NCBI RefSeq assembly: GCF_900172295.1
Contig: NZ_FWFL01000005.1
Span: forward strand, 62,001-126,000
Origin: Roseovarius litorisediminis
GTDB taxonomy: Bacteria > Pseudomonadota > Alphaproteobacteria > Rhodobacterales > Rhodobacteraceae
Direction of reading: 5' to 3'
Length of the DNA: 64,000 nucleotides
A program made the position numbers and the translations under genes. This document shows positions 20,925-29,371 of this stretch, in pieces. The notes beneath the pieces were generated by a model, which had not been told where the DNA came from, made no database searches, and saw nothing but the letters and a program-made list of their open reading frames with translations. The number at the start of each line of letters is the position of its first letter. Within the stretch, counting starts at the first letter, position 1.

Positions 20925-21374
20925 TCAGAAGCGGACCACAACAGATAAGACGATGATCACCATCAGAACAGTCGGAACTTCGTTTATCAGTCGGTAGTGC
21001 CGGCCTGACAGAGTATTCTGACCTTTCAGGAAATCCTTTCGCCGATATCCAAGCCAATGATGAAACCATGTCATCGTCAGTATGCCCGCCCCTTTGGTAT
21101 AGGGCCAGATCGCAGACCAATCCACGATACCAGGAGTGAAAATGAGCATAAGCCCAAAAATCCAAGTGGCAATCATTGCCGGGTTCATAATCACCCGGAA
21201 CAGCTTGAGCTCCATCGTCTGAAAAATTTCGTCGTGGCTGTCTCCAGCTACAGACTGTTCTGCGTGATAAACAAAAAGACGAGGTAAATAGAAAATACCT
21301 GCCATCCATGCAATCACGGACATGATATGAAACGCCTTGGTCCAGGGATAAAGGCCGATTAGAAAATCCTGCAT
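20925..21374 (-). CDS. hemJ: Protoporphyrinogen IX oxidase HemJ
   Basis: Inner-membrane oxidase of the penultimate heme step (UPF0093/CopD-like). 149 aa with four predicted membrane helices. FHIMSVIAWMAGIFYLPRLFVYH near the N-terminus (given here as family-typical, with a conserved His), and a basic WLGYRRKDFLKG loop are characteristic. It is the last gene before the putative replication origin and points away from it. In several relatives hemE lies nearby; here it does not. Confidence 0.92.
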   Translation of the reverse strand: MQDFLIGLYPWTKAFHIMSVIAWMAGIFYLPRLFVYHAEQSVAGDSHDEIFQTMELKLFRVIMNPAMIATWIFGLMLIFTPGIVDWSAIWPYTKGAGILTMTWFHHWLGYRRKDFLKGQNTLSGRHYRLINEVPTVLMVIIVLSVVVRF

Positions 21375-21456
21375 AGTTTCCCCCGATTTCTGGGTTCTCT
21401 CTAATAATAAAAATAAAGATTAGAAAGGTTGATGTTTAAGATGGGGGCTCTCAAGC

Positions 21457-21465
21457 TGTGGATTA
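21457..21465 (-). promoter_or_regulatory. DnaA-box-like site 1
   Basis: TGTGGATTA, complement TAATCCACA, one change from the consensus TTATCCACA. Confidence 0.55.
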
Positions 21466-21503
21466 AAGGCTTATGACCAGAGTTTTAAACAGCAGGATTG
21501 GAG

Positions 21504-21512
21504 TGTGGAAAA
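21504..21512 (-). promoter_or_regulatory. DnaA-box-like site 2
   Basis: TGTGGAAAA, complement TTTTCCACA; the same 9-mer as sites 3 and 4, on the opposite strand. Confidence 0.55.
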
Positions 21513-21649
21513 CTTTGCGGATAGGTATTTAGGAAGTCAATTAAACCAATATATTTTAATAGTTTACGTAAAATATTTCAGATCCTGACGGTGGATGGTT
21601 TATGGGTAACTATTGTGTAAATGGATTTTTCCCCAGTGAAGAGTTTTCC

Positions 21650-21658
21650 TTTTCCACA
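21650..21658 (+). promoter_or_regulatory. DnaA-box-like site 3
   Basis: TTTTCCACA, on the opposite strand from sites 1 and 2, flanking the AT-rich stretch at 21538-21580. Confidence 0.55.
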
Positions 21659-21742
21659 AAGGGACAGATTTCGCAAAAACAGGCGATATGGACTGATACC
21701 TGTGGAGTTCTGGTACGGGATGGATTTCTGGGCGAACTGTTC

Positions 21743-21757
21743 TTAAACAGATGTTAA
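21743..21757. promoter_or_regulatory. CtrA-type box TTAA-N7-TTAA
   Basis: TTAAACAGATGTTAA matches the full CtrA consensus TTAA-N7-TTAA with exact spacing. It is 13 bases before the fourth DnaA-like box and 21 before the Maf start codon. It could control the origin or the Maf-aroE-coaE-dnaQ promoter. Confidence 0.55.
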
Positions 21758-21770
21758 GATATCCAAAGAG

Positions 21771-21779
21771 TTTTCCACA
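21771..21779 (+). promoter_or_regulatory. DnaA-box-like site 4, touching the Maf start codon
   Basis: TTTTCCACA; its final A is the first base of the Maf ATG (21779-21781). Confidence 0.55.
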
Positions 21780-22375
21780 TGTCGCAACCCCTCATTCTGG
21801 CCTCGGGATCGGAAATTCGCCAACAGCTTTTGCGAAACGCCGGCCTGAAATTTGATGTGATCCCGGCACGGGTGGATGAAGATATGGTACGCGATGCCTT
21901 GCTGGCTGAACAGGCAAAACCACGAGATATTGCCGATGCGCTCGCTGAATTGAAAGCAATGAAAGTCAGCCAGAAACGCCCCGACGCTTTGGTGATTGGT
22001 TGCGATCAGGTGTTAAGCCTTGGCAGTACGATATTGTCGAAACCGGAAAGTCCGAAAGACGCGCGTGAGCAATTGGTTCAGATGCGGGGCAAGCGGCACG
22101 ATCTGTTGTCAGCGGTTGTGATCTGTGAAGCAGGTAAACCGCTCTGGCGCCATGTTGGCGTGGTCCGGATGACAATGAGAGATTTTTCTGACAGTTATCT
22201 GGACAGCTACGTTGCAAAGAACTGGGAAAGTATCCGGCATTCTGTTGGGGCCTACAAATTGGAAGAAGAAGGAGTCAGGCTTTTCACTCAGATTCAGGGA
22301 GACTATTTTACGGTCCTGGGCTTGCCATTGCTTGACCTGCTTTCCTACCTGACGTTACGCGGAGATTTAGAGTGA
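21779..22375 (+). CDS. Maf-family nucleoside triphosphate pyrophosphatase
   Basis: Hydrolyses modified or non-canonical nucleoside triphosphates to monophosphates. 198 aa. N-terminal LASGSEIRQQLL is the Maf signature; GCDQVL and the SVGAYKLEEEG segment follow. The subfamily (m7GTP versus dTTP/UTP) cannot be settled by eye. AAAGAG lies just before the ATG. First gene rightward from the origin, overlapping aroE by one base (TGATG). Confidence 0.92.
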   Translation: MSQPLILASGSEIRQQLLRNAGLKFDVIPARVDEDMVRDALLAEQAKPRDIADALAELKAMKVSQKRPDALVIGCDQVLSLGSTILSKPESPKDAREQLVQMRGKRHDLLSAVVICEAGKPLWRHVGVVRMTMRDFSDSYLDSYVAKNWESIRHSVGAYKLEEEGVRLFTQIQGDYFTVLGLPLLDLLSYLTLRGDLE

Positions 22376-23208
22376 TGAGTGAAAACAAGATACCCCTTGC
22401 AGGCGTTATCGGAACGCCGATTGCACATTCGAAATCGCCGCAATTGCATGGTCACTGGTTGAAACGGCATGGTCTGAAAGGGTTTTATATTCCCATGGAC
22501 GTGACTGGTGATGATTTGGCTGATGTTTTGAAAATCCTACCGAAAATGGGGTTTGTGGGCGTCAACATTACCGTGCCACACAAGGAAAGCGCCTTGAAAC
22601 TGGCGGATCTGGTGACAGACAGGGCAACCTTGATCGGGGCGGCAAATACCCTGATTTTTCGCAAAGATGGCAAGATTCACGCGGATAACACCGATGGCTA
22701 CGGGTTCATTCAGAATCTCAGGCAAAATGCGCCGGATTGGAACCCGGCAGCGGGGCCGGCAGCAATTTTCGGGGCTGGTGGGGCAGCTAGGGCCGTTGTT
22801 ACCGCGCTTCTGGACGCGGGTGTGCCAGAGATCCTGATCTCCAATCGAACCCGCGTCAGAGCTGAAGCGTTGCAGGCAGATTTTGGTAAAAAACTGCGTG
22901 TCGTAGACTGGGTTAAGGCCGGCAATATTCTGGAAGAGGCAACTACGGTGGTGAACACAACGTCGCTGGGAATGCTTGGAAAACCGCCGCTGCGGGTACC
23001 CCTGGATGGTTTGAGAAAAGGCGCATTGGTTACCGATCTTGTGTATGCACCACTCAAGACGCGGCTTTTAATCGAGGCCGAGAAAATGGGGTGTGTGACA
23101 GTAGATGGTCTTGGCATGTTGCTGCATCAGGCGGTTCCGGCGTTTGAGCGCTGGTTTGGCGTGCGCCCGGACGTTGATAGTGCAACCCGCGCGGCGGCTT
23201 TGAGATGA
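22375..23208 (+). CDS. aroE: Shikimate dehydrogenase
   Basis: NADPH-dependent reduction of 3-dehydroshikimate to shikimate in aromatic amino acid synthesis. 277 aa. IGTPIAHSKSPQLHG binds substrate, NITVPHKE carries the catalytic Lys, and GAGGAARAV is the nucleotide loop. The ATG at 22375 overlaps the preceding stop; a GTG one codon earlier is possible. Overlaps coaE by 4 bases. Confidence 0.97.
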   Translation: MSENKIPLAGVIGTPIAHSKSPQLHGHWLKRHGLKGFYIPMDVTGDDLADVLKILPKMGFVGVNITVPHKESALKLADLVTDRATLIGAANTLIFRKDGKIHADNTDGYGFIQNLRQNAPDWNPAAGPAAIFGAGGAARAVVTALLDAGVPEILISNRTRVRAEALQADFGKKLRVVDWVKAGNILEEATTVVNTTSLGMLGKPPLRVPLDGLRKGALVTDLVYAPLKTRLLIEAEKMGCVTVDGLGMLLHQAVPAFERWFGVRPDVDSATRAAALR

Positions 23209-23798
23209 CTTTCAAACTGGGTTTGACCGGATCTATTGGGATGGGCAAATCGACCACCGCGCAGATGTTTGTCGATGAGGGATGTGTGCTTTGGGATGCG
23301 GATGCAGCGGTGCATCGGCTTTATGCCAAAGGTGGCGCTGCGGTAGAACCAATTAGCAAACGGTTTCCGGGCGCGATCGCTGATAATGCAGTTTCACGCG
23401 AACGCCTGAAAGCGATGATTGCAAATGATCCGGCCATTCTTGGACGGATCGAGCAAATTGTGCACCCGCTGGTGGCCGAAGACCGGCGTGCCTTTCTGAA
23501 CGATACAACAGCTGACATTGCCGTACTGGACATTCCACTACTGTTTGAAACCGGTGGCGATCTTTATGTTGACGCCGTTGCATGCGTCACTGTTTCACCG
23601 GAAATACAGCGAAAACGCGTTTTGGAACGCGCAAACATGACCGCAGCGCAATTCGAGGCAATCATGGCCAAGCAAATGCCAGATGCCGAGAAAAGAAAGC
23701 GTTCTGATTACATAATAGAAACAGACACGCTTGAGCATGCGCGCGAACAGGTTAAATCTGTGGTCAATGACATCAGGGGTGGGCTGAACCATGCGTGA
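23205..23798 (+). CDS. coaE: Dephospho-CoA kinase
   Basis: Last step of coenzyme A synthesis. 197 aa. The P-loop GSIGMGKST is at 9-17, DADAAVHRLY follows, and the LID/CoA region contains IPLLFE. Coupled by overlap to aroE (ATGA) and dnaQ (8 bases). Confidence 0.97.
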   Translation: MTFKLGLTGSIGMGKSTTAQMFVDEGCVLWDADAAVHRLYAKGGAAVEPISKRFPGAIADNAVSRERLKAMIANDPAILGRIEQIVHPLVAEDRRAFLNDTTADIAVLDIPLLFETGGDLYVDAVACVTVSPEIQRKRVLERANMTAAQFEAIMAKQMPDAEKRKRSDYIIETDTLEHAREQVKSVVNDIRGGLNHA

Positions 23799-24489
23799 AA
23801 TCGTTCTGGATACGGAAACCACCGGTTTCGAGCCTGAACAGGGTGACCGGATTGTCGAGATTGGGGCAGTGGAACTGTACAACCACATGCCCACGGGCCG
23901 AACATATCACGAATATATCAACCCAGAACGCGCGATGCCAAAGGAAGCGTTCGAGGTGCATGGCCTGGGGGATGATTTTCTACGAGGCAAACCGGTTTTT
24001 GCAAAAGTCGCGCAGGGCTTTCTGGATTTTGTCCAGGATGCCAAACTTATTATTCACAACGCCGCATTCGACATGAAATTCCTGAATGCCGAGTTGGGAT
24101 GGCTGAACTTGCCGCAACTTCCGTGGGAGCAGGCGGTTGATACACTGGCCATTGCGCGCAAAAAATTTCCCGGCTCGCCGGCGTCACTGGACGCGCTGTG
24201 CCGACGGTTTGGCATTGATAACTCGACCCGCACACTACATGGGGCCTTGCTTGACTCGGAAATTCTGGCCGAAGTCTATCTCGAGCTTATCGGAGGACGG
24301 CAACCGGACTTTGCCCTGAGCGAGGGGTCGTCAGCGGGTGGGCGCCATGGGCAGATTGAATCAACTGATTGGAGACCACAGCCGCGCCCTGAACCTTTGC
24401 CAACAAGACTAAGCAAAGAAGAGGCCGCCGCCCATGATGCGTTTGTTGAAACGCTGGGTGACGGCGCAGTCTGGAAAAGGCTTGGTTAG
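23791..24489 (+). CDS. dnaQ: DNA polymerase III epsilon subunit (3'-5' proofreading exonuclease)
   Basis: DEDDh exonuclease of the replicative polymerase. 232 aa. Catalytic DTETTG with Asp7 and Glu9; HNAAFDMKFL and HGALLDSEILAEVY supply the other acidic residues and the catalytic His. The variable C-terminal tail (about 175-232) should bind the alpha subunit. Its position beside the origin, in the Maf-aroE-coaE-dnaQ order, is conserved among alphaproteobacteria. Converges on secB with a 4-base overlap. Confidence 0.96.
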   Translation: MREIVLDTETTGFEPEQGDRIVEIGAVELYNHMPTGRTYHEYINPERAMPKEAFEVHGLGDDFLRGKPVFAKVAQGFLDFVQDAKLIIHNAAFDMKFLNAELGWLNLPQLPWEQAVDTLAIARKKFPGSPASLDALCRRFGIDNSTRTLHGALLDSEILAEVYLELIGGRQPDFALSEGSSAGGRHGQIESTDWRPQPRPEPLPTRLSKEEAAAHDAFVETLGDGAVWKRLG

Positions 24490-24974
24490 GCGTCGGGCTT
24501 TTTGCCTTCGGTCTGACGGCGTGTCAGTTCATTGCGGTAAAGCTGCATGAAATCGATGTTCTCAAGATTAAGCGGAGGAAATCCACCGTCGCGGGTTACG
24601 TCGCTGACGATACGGCGAACATATGGGAAAATCATCCGCGGGCATTCGATCAGAAGGAAAGGATGCATCTGATCCTCTGGAACGCCTTCGATGTGAAAAA
24701 CACCCGCATAATCCATTTCCAAAATGAAAAGCGCTTCACCGGTTCCCTTGTTTTTGGAATTGATATTCAGCTTCATCGAAACTTCGTACTGGTGTTCGAC
24801 GGCGCGCTTTTTCGCATCAAGATTGACGCCCACGGTGACGTCAGGCTGAACTTCGCCACCGCCACCTTTTTGGGCTAGGATATTTTCGAAAGACAGGTCG
24901 CGCACAAACTGTGTCAGGGTATTCAGCTTGACTTGCGGCTGTTGTTCGGCAGCGCCGTTTTCTTGTTCGGCCAT
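24486..24974 (-). CDS. secB: Protein-export chaperone SecB
   Basis: Tetrameric chaperone that keeps preproteins unfolded and passes them to SecA. 162 aa. Core features are DLSFENILAQ near the N-terminus, an EALFILEMDYAGVF strand region and IECPRMIFPYVRRIVSDVTRDGGFPPL, the most conserved stretch. It lies opposite dnaQ, a typical alphaproteobacterial neighbourhood with fxsA and the Tim44-like gene next to it. Confidence 0.97.
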   Translation of the reverse strand: MAEQENGAAEQQPQVKLNTLTQFVRDLSFENILAQKGGGGEVQPDVTVGVNLDAKKRAVEHQYEVSMKLNINSKNKGTGEALFILEMDYAGVFHIEGVPEDQMHPFLLIECPRMIFPYVRRIVSDVTRDGGFPPLNLENIDFMQLYRNELTRRQTEGKKPDA

Positions 24975-25034
24975 TTCAGTACTCCGGATGGGTCAATTCA
25001 GTTGCGGCAGCTTTAGCAGGATGGCTGAGTTGCC

Positions 25035-25511
25035 TCAATGCCTAGTCCACCCCGAATCGCCGTGTGTTGGGCGTTTTACAGGGTCGACTTCGTGGAACTC
25101 GCCCTCGATGACATCTTCCCGGGCTGGGCGTGGCCGATTGTCAGGGCCCATTTCAAACCGCTGAACATTGACGCGTTTACGCAAGTAGTTGAAGGCAGCC
25201 CGGCGAAAGGGCGGTGTAAGCAAGGCAAAGCCAAGCGCGTCAGTAAAAAAACCCGGCGTAAGCAAAAGCGCGCCGGCTACAAGAATCATCGCACCATGGG
25301 CCAGCGGTTCGGACGGATCTTCAAGTTGGGAAAACGAGCGTCGCAAGCCCTGTATCGCCAATGCTCCCTGATTGCGCACCAGCCATGTGCCAAGGATTGC
25401 GGTGAGAATGACAATTCCCAAAGTCGGCCAGAGACCAATTGCACCTCCAACCTGGATAAACAGTGCAATTTCTATCAGCGGTACTGCCAGAAATGCGAGA
25501 AACAGCCACAT
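25035..25511 (-). CDS. fxsA: FxsA family membrane protein
   Basis: 158 aa. Membrane helices near 3-20, 25-45 and 73-95; the motif PGFFTDALGFALLTPP is typical of FxsA. The E. coli member relieves exclusion of phage T7 when overproduced; normal role unknown. The C-terminal tail (about 110-158) is hydrophilic and acidic. Divergent from the Tim44-like gene. Confidence 0.9.
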   Translation of the reverse strand: MWLFLAFLAVPLIEIALFIQVGGAIGLWPTLGIVILTAILGTWLVRNQGALAIQGLRRSFSQLEDPSEPLAHGAMILVAGALLLTPGFFTDALGFALLTPPFRRAAFNYLRKRVNVQRFEMGPDNRPRPAREDVIEGEFHEVDPVKRPTHGDSGWTRH

Positions 25512-25619
25512 ATGCCGAACTCCTTTGATTTACCGGCGCATGGTGGACTTGACTGCGCCAGTCACCTACATAAGTGCGAGTGACAAACGTTACCATGCCC
25601 CGTGTGACAAGAGGTGCCT

Positions 25620-26279
25620 ATGAATTCGCCCATTTTACAGCTTCTGGTGCTGGCAGGCATCGCTATTTTCCTGATTCTGCGTCTTAAAAGCGTTTTGGGG
25701 ACACGGGATGGTTTTGAAGCGCCACCAAAACCAAAAACCGGCCCGACAACAAACCGGCGCCAGGACTTTGAAGTGATCGAAGGCGGCCCGGATCGAGACA
25801 TCACGGATCATATCGCTGAAGATACCGACGCTGCAGGCGCCCTAGCCGAAATGAAGCGTATTGAGCCATCTTTTGGCGTGACAGATTTTCTGGGCGGCGC
25901 ACGCGGTGCCTATGAAATGATCCTGATGGCGTTTGAACGCGGCAAGCTGGACGAGATCACACCGTTTCTGTCGGAAGATGTTTACGAAACATTCGCACAA
26001 GTTGTGGATGCGCGTCAGGAGCAAGGGCTTAGCATTGAAGCTGAATTTGCCGGTGTGCGTGAGACAACCCTGATGGATGCCAGGTTTGATCCGTCAGACA
26101 ACAGATCTGAGATTACGGTGAAATTTGTCGGAGAGCTGACATCCGTGGTGCGCAACAAAGAAGGCGAGATCGTCGAAGGAACGCCCGGACAACCAAAACG
26201 TCAAAAGGACATTTGGACGTTCGAGCGGATCATGGGGTCGGACGATCCCAACTGGCGGCTTGTCGCAACGGGCGAATGA
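25620..26279 (+). CDS. Tim44-like domain protein
   Basis: 219 aa. One N-terminal membrane helix (about 4-20), a linker with many Pro/Lys, then a Tim44/TimA-type domain (about 75-219) containing FLGGARGAYEMILMAFERG and LTSVVRNKEGEIVEGTP. Bacterial relatives of mitochondrial Tim44 are membrane-anchored; their function is not settled. The ATG at 25620 is preferred over a GTG two codons earlier. The stop overlaps the mltA start (ATGA). Confidence 0.88.
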   Translation: MNSPILQLLVLAGIAIFLILRLKSVLGTRDGFEAPPKPKTGPTTNRRQDFEVIEGGPDRDITDHIAEDTDAAGALAEMKRIEPSFGVTDFLGGARGAYEMILMAFERGKLDEITPFLSEDVYETFAQVVDARQEQGLSIEAEFAGVRETTLMDARFDPSDNRSEITVKFVGELTSVVRNKEGEIVEGTPGQPKRQKDIWTFERIMGSDDPNWRLVATGE

Positions 26280-27313
26280 CGCGCGCGCTGTGGGTTGCGG
26301 CGTGTCTATGGCTGTCTGCAATCTGCGGCCCAGCCAATGCGGACGTAAGCCACAAGCTTCTTGAGTTCAAGGATCTTAAGGGGTGGAATGCAGACAACCA
26401 CAGCGACGCCCTGCACGTATTCCTGAACACCTGCAGTGATCTGGACGACCCCGATTGGCGGGCGCTATGTGCACTTGCCCAGAATATGCCGGACGCCAAG
26501 GCTTTTTTTGAGCTGTTCTTCCGTCCGGTCGTGATCGAAAATGAAAAGCCTGCCCTGTTCACCGGCTATTTCGAACCCGAGCTGAAAGGCGCCCTGCGCC
26601 CTGATTTGCGGTATCGCTATCCTGTCTACCGCGAGCCGCAAGTTGCCAAAGCTTCGAACCCCTGGTTGACACGACGCGAAATTGAGACAGGTGATTTCAT
26701 GAGTGGTCGGGGCCTTGAAATTGCCTGGGTCGACGACCCGGTCGAGTTGTTTTTTCTTCAAATTCAAGGCTCGGGCCGAATTCGACTGACCAACGGAGAA
26801 ACCATCCGGGTCGGCTATGGTGGCTCGAACGGCCATGAATACCGTTCGATCGGCGTGGAACTGGTAAGGCGTGGAATCTATAAGGTTCATCAGGTGTCGG
26901 CGCAGGTGATCAAAAACTGGGTGCGACGTAACCCGGTGGCCGGGCGAGAGCTTCTGTTTCATAATCCGTCCTATGTTTTCTTTCGTCGGCTCGACAGAAT
27001 ACCGGCTGAGGCCGGGCCATTTGGGGCGATGAACCGGTCAGTCACGCCGTTGCGCAGTATCGCGGTCGATCCCGCATTCGTTCCATTGGGCGCACCTGTG
27101 TGGATTGAAAAAGGTGGCGAGGCCCCGATGCGCCGTTTGATGATCGCGCAGGATACCGGATCGGCCATCAAGGGACCGCAGCGCGCAGATATATTTTTCG
27201 GTACGGGTGATCAGGCTGGGCGTGAGGCGGGCAAGCTGCGCGATTCTGGGCGGTTGGTTGTGTTGCTGCCAATCCAGCGCGCCTATGCGATGTTGTCGGA
27301 GCAACAAGAGTGA
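26276..27313 (+). CDS. mltA: Membrane-bound lytic murein transglycosylase A (MltA)
   Basis: Cleaves peptidoglycan glycan strands, forming 1,6-anhydro-muramyl ends. 345 aa. N-terminal signal peptide (about 1-22) with cleavage near ANADV and no lipobox, so probably soluble periplasmic. The MltA domain has FTGYFEPELKG and QIQGSGRIRL; the C-terminal 3D domain has QDTGSAIKGPQRADIFFGTG with catalytic aspartates. Its products feed recycling enzymes such as AmgK/MurU encoded at 44.8-46.5 kb. The start overlaps the Tim44-like stop. Confidence 0.95.
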   Translation: MTRALWVAACLWLSAICGPANADVSHKLLEFKDLKGWNADNHSDALHVFLNTCSDLDDPDWRALCALAQNMPDAKAFFELFFRPVVIENEKPALFTGYFEPELKGALRPDLRYRYPVYREPQVAKASNPWLTRREIETGDFMSGRGLEIAWVDDPVELFFLQIQGSGRIRLTNGETIRVGYGGSNGHEYRSIGVELVRRGIYKVHQVSAQVIKNWVRRNPVAGRELLFHNPSYVFFRRLDRIPAEAGPFGAMNRSVTPLRSIAVDPAFVPLGAPVWIEKGGEAPMRRLMIAQDTGSAIKGPQRADIFFGTGDQAGREAGKLRDSGRLVVLLPIQRAYAMLSEQQE

Positions 27314-27891
27314 CTCGCCGTAAGTTAAGACCGGACGAGATTGAGCTGTGGCAAAAGGTGGCCAGGACCGCCGAGTCGCTGCACCCAGACAGGCCCGCAT
27401 CAGACTTACCTTTGCCCAAACCGCGCCCACACAAAAAACCGATGCCGCGGATTGAGCGTTTTGACCTAGGCCACAAGGCTGGCATTAAGGCGCCAGGCCA
27501 TGATGTCTTGCCGGGATTACCCGAGCGTATTGCGGCCGCGCCGGTGAAAATGGATAAAAAAGCGTTTGCGCGTTTGAAGCGTGGCAAGCTGGTGCCCGAA
27601 GCCAAAATTGATTTGCACGGAATGACGCTTGACCGGGCACACCCGGCATTGACCGGGTTCATTTTGCGGGCCCATGCTGACGGTAAGCGTTTGGTTCTGG
27701 TGATTACCGGCAAGGGTAAGGACCGAGATGAGGCTGGCCCGATCCCGGTCCGGCGCGGTATTTTGCGCCATAATGTGCCACGCTGGCTATCGCAGCAACC
27801 GCTTGCGCCCCTTGTTTTACAGGTGTCAGAGGCGCATCTGAAACACGGGGGTGGCGGAGCCTACTATGTTTATCTACGTCGCCATCGCTAA
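27310..27891 (+). CDS. Smr domain protein
   Basis: 193 aa. The basic N-terminal half (about 1-95) has no clear fold. The C-terminal Smr domain (about 98-190) contains the motifs IDLHGMTLDRA and VITGKG, followed by HLKHGGGGAYYVYLRR. Smr domains are nucleases or nucleic-acid binders linked to mismatch repair or ribosome rescue; the role of this stand-alone version is unknown. The GTG start overlaps the mltA stop (GTGA). Converges on the MFS gene with an 18-base overlap. Confidence 0.9.
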   Translation: MTRRKLRPDEIELWQKVARTAESLHPDRPASDLPLPKPRPHKKPMPRIERFDLGHKAGIKAPGHDVLPGLPERIAAAPVKMDKKAFARLKRGKLVPEAKIDLHGMTLDRAHPALTGFILRAHADGKRLVLVITGKGKDRDEAGPIPVRRGILRHNVPRWLSQQPLAPLVLQVSEAHLKHGGGGAYYVYLRRHR

Positions 27892-29097
27892 CAGGGGTCT
27901 GGCGCGGGCGATACCGATGCGCATCATGACCGAGGTGATTATGAAATAGCCGGCAATGATAAGATACTGAGCCTCAATACCAAGCCCAAGATCGATACCC
28001 AGACCGGTGATTCCCGGCCCGATGGCCGAGCCGAAAACCATCACTGCCGCAGCCATCGCCTTGATAGATCCAAGGTTTCGGGTGCCGTAGAATTCGGCCC
28101 AGAATGCATTGGGTAATGTGCTGTTTGCACCGGTGGTCAGGCCCAGGAAAAAGAATCCCAACAACATAGTTAAATTACTGTTTGCAAAAGCAAAAATGAA
28201 AAACGCCGCAACCATAGGTACCTGAAAATAGGGGATCAGGCGGGCGGTGCCTAGCTTGTCCAGCGCCCAGCCGGACAGGACCATCGCACCGATGCTGACG
28301 GCAGTGTAAAAGGGGAACATGGCGACCAGTTCGACGTGAGTCATGGCCTTGACCTCGGCGAAGTGAACCTGATGGAAGAAAAACGCGGTGTTAAAGGCGC
28401 CGGGGCCCAGCAGGGCAGGCACCATGAACCAGAACAGAAAATGTCTAAGTGTCTGATTTCGCGTCCAATGTTGCGCCTGCATGCCAAGGGCCTGATCCAA
28501 GGACGCCATCATATGCGGGGTACGTTCCTGTCGTAGCAAAAGCAGCAGGAGGGGAATGCCCAACAGGGCAACGATACCCGCCAACATCCATAATGACCGC
28601 CAGTCGTAGATCAGCATTAACGCAACAAAAACAAGAGGTAAGGCGGCTTCGCCGACCGCAAATCCCAGCGTCGCGACGGACAATGCCTTGCCCCTTGTAG
28701 CGATGAACCAGCGGGACATGGCAACCATGGCGATGTGGCTGGTCATGCCCTGGCCGGTGAAACGCAGGGAAAAAATGACAAAGGGCAGTAGCCAAACGGC
28801 ATGGTTGGCGGCCATGAAAAAGCAGGCAAGTGTCAGAAATATAAGAACAATTGCACCCAGCGCGCGGGCGCGAAAACGGTCGGTAAGGGCACCCGACCAG
28901 ACCATCAGAATGGCCGATGCAGTGGTACCGAGGGTGTAAATGCCGCCCCATTCCCCGTGACTGAGACCAAATTCGGTTCGGATTTCACCGGCAAAGATTG
29001 AGATAAAAAACGTTTGTCCAAAAGAGCTTAGGAAGGTCAGCAGCACCCCGGCCGATAGCCATGGGATATTTTCACGGAGAAAGACGAGGGTGTTCAT
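27874..29097 (-). CDS. Major facilitator superfamily transporter
   Basis: 407 aa with about 12 hydrophobic helices. The loop after helix 2 contains GALTDRFRARALG, the MFS motif A region. Substrate cannot be predicted; the general look is of an MCT/nitrate-like permease branch, with no firm assignment. The N-terminus MNTLVFLRENIPWLSAG runs straight into the first helix. No operon partner: the GTAC repeat region follows its 5' end. Confidence 0.87.
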   Translation of the reverse strand: MNTLVFLRENIPWLSAGVLLTFLSSFGQTFFISIFAGEIRTEFGLSHGEWGGIYTLGTTASAILMVWSGALTDRFRARALGAIVLIFLTLACFFMAANHAVWLLPFVIFSLRFTGQGMTSHIAMVAMSRWFIATRGKALSVATLGFAVGEAALPLVFVALMLIYDWRSLWMLAGIVALLGIPLLLLLLRQERTPHMMASLDQALGMQAQHWTRNQTLRHFLFWFMVPALLGPGAFNTAFFFHQVHFAEVKAMTHVELVAMFPFYTAVSIGAMVLSGWALDKLGTARLIPYFQVPMVAAFFIFAFANSNLTMLLGFFFLGLTTGANSTLPNAFWAEFYGTRNLGSIKAMAAAVMVFGSAIGPGITGLGIDLGLGIEAQYLIIAGYFIITSVMMRIGIARARPLLAMAT

Positions 29098-29154
29098 ACC
29101 CCTCTGTCACCCGAAAATCGGGGGAAGGAAAGAGGGATTCTTGCGAGCAGGTGA

Positions 29155-29235
29155 GCGTACGAAACGTACGGAACGTACGTGGATTTCGTACGCTTCAGAG
29201 GGGGGGGTTTCACAATCACGTGTACGTTTCGTACG
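29155..29235. repeat. GTAC-rich palindromic repeat, copy 2
   Basis: Perfect 10-bp inverted repeat GCGTACGAAA (29155-29164) / TTTCGTACGC (29184-29193), with CGTACG repeated within, then TGTACGTTTCGTACG (29221-29235). It shares the 15-mer ACGTGGATTTCGTAC (29177-29191) with 2180-2194, and 21 of 26 bases over the longer alignment. The 274-base gap 29098-29371 holds nothing else recognisable. Confidence 0.7.
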
Positions 29236-29371
29236 TTTTGAACCTCAAGGAGATCAAAATTCATCTTTATGACGGCTTTGCGGGACAAACCCGTCGTTGT
29301 TCGCATGTTGGCAATTCGTCGACCAGTGAACCGCCCGACCAACACGTCAAATACTTCAATCGATCTAGGAA

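Larger units (their letters stand above)
21375..21778. other. Putative chromosomal replication origin (oriC)
   Basis: 404 bases without a plausible gene, clearly AT-richer than its surroundings. It contains four DnaA-box-like 9-mers (21457-21465, 21504-21512, 21650-21658, 21771-21779). The A/T stretches at 21401-21427 and 21538-21580 could unwind. One perfect CtrA-type box is at 21743-21757. Flanking genes point away on both sides (hemJ-rho-mnmE left, Maf-aroE right), parAB/parS are within 7 kb, and alphaproteobacterial origins are known beside heme genes in similar neighbourhoods. Function is inferred, not shown. Confidence 0.75.
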
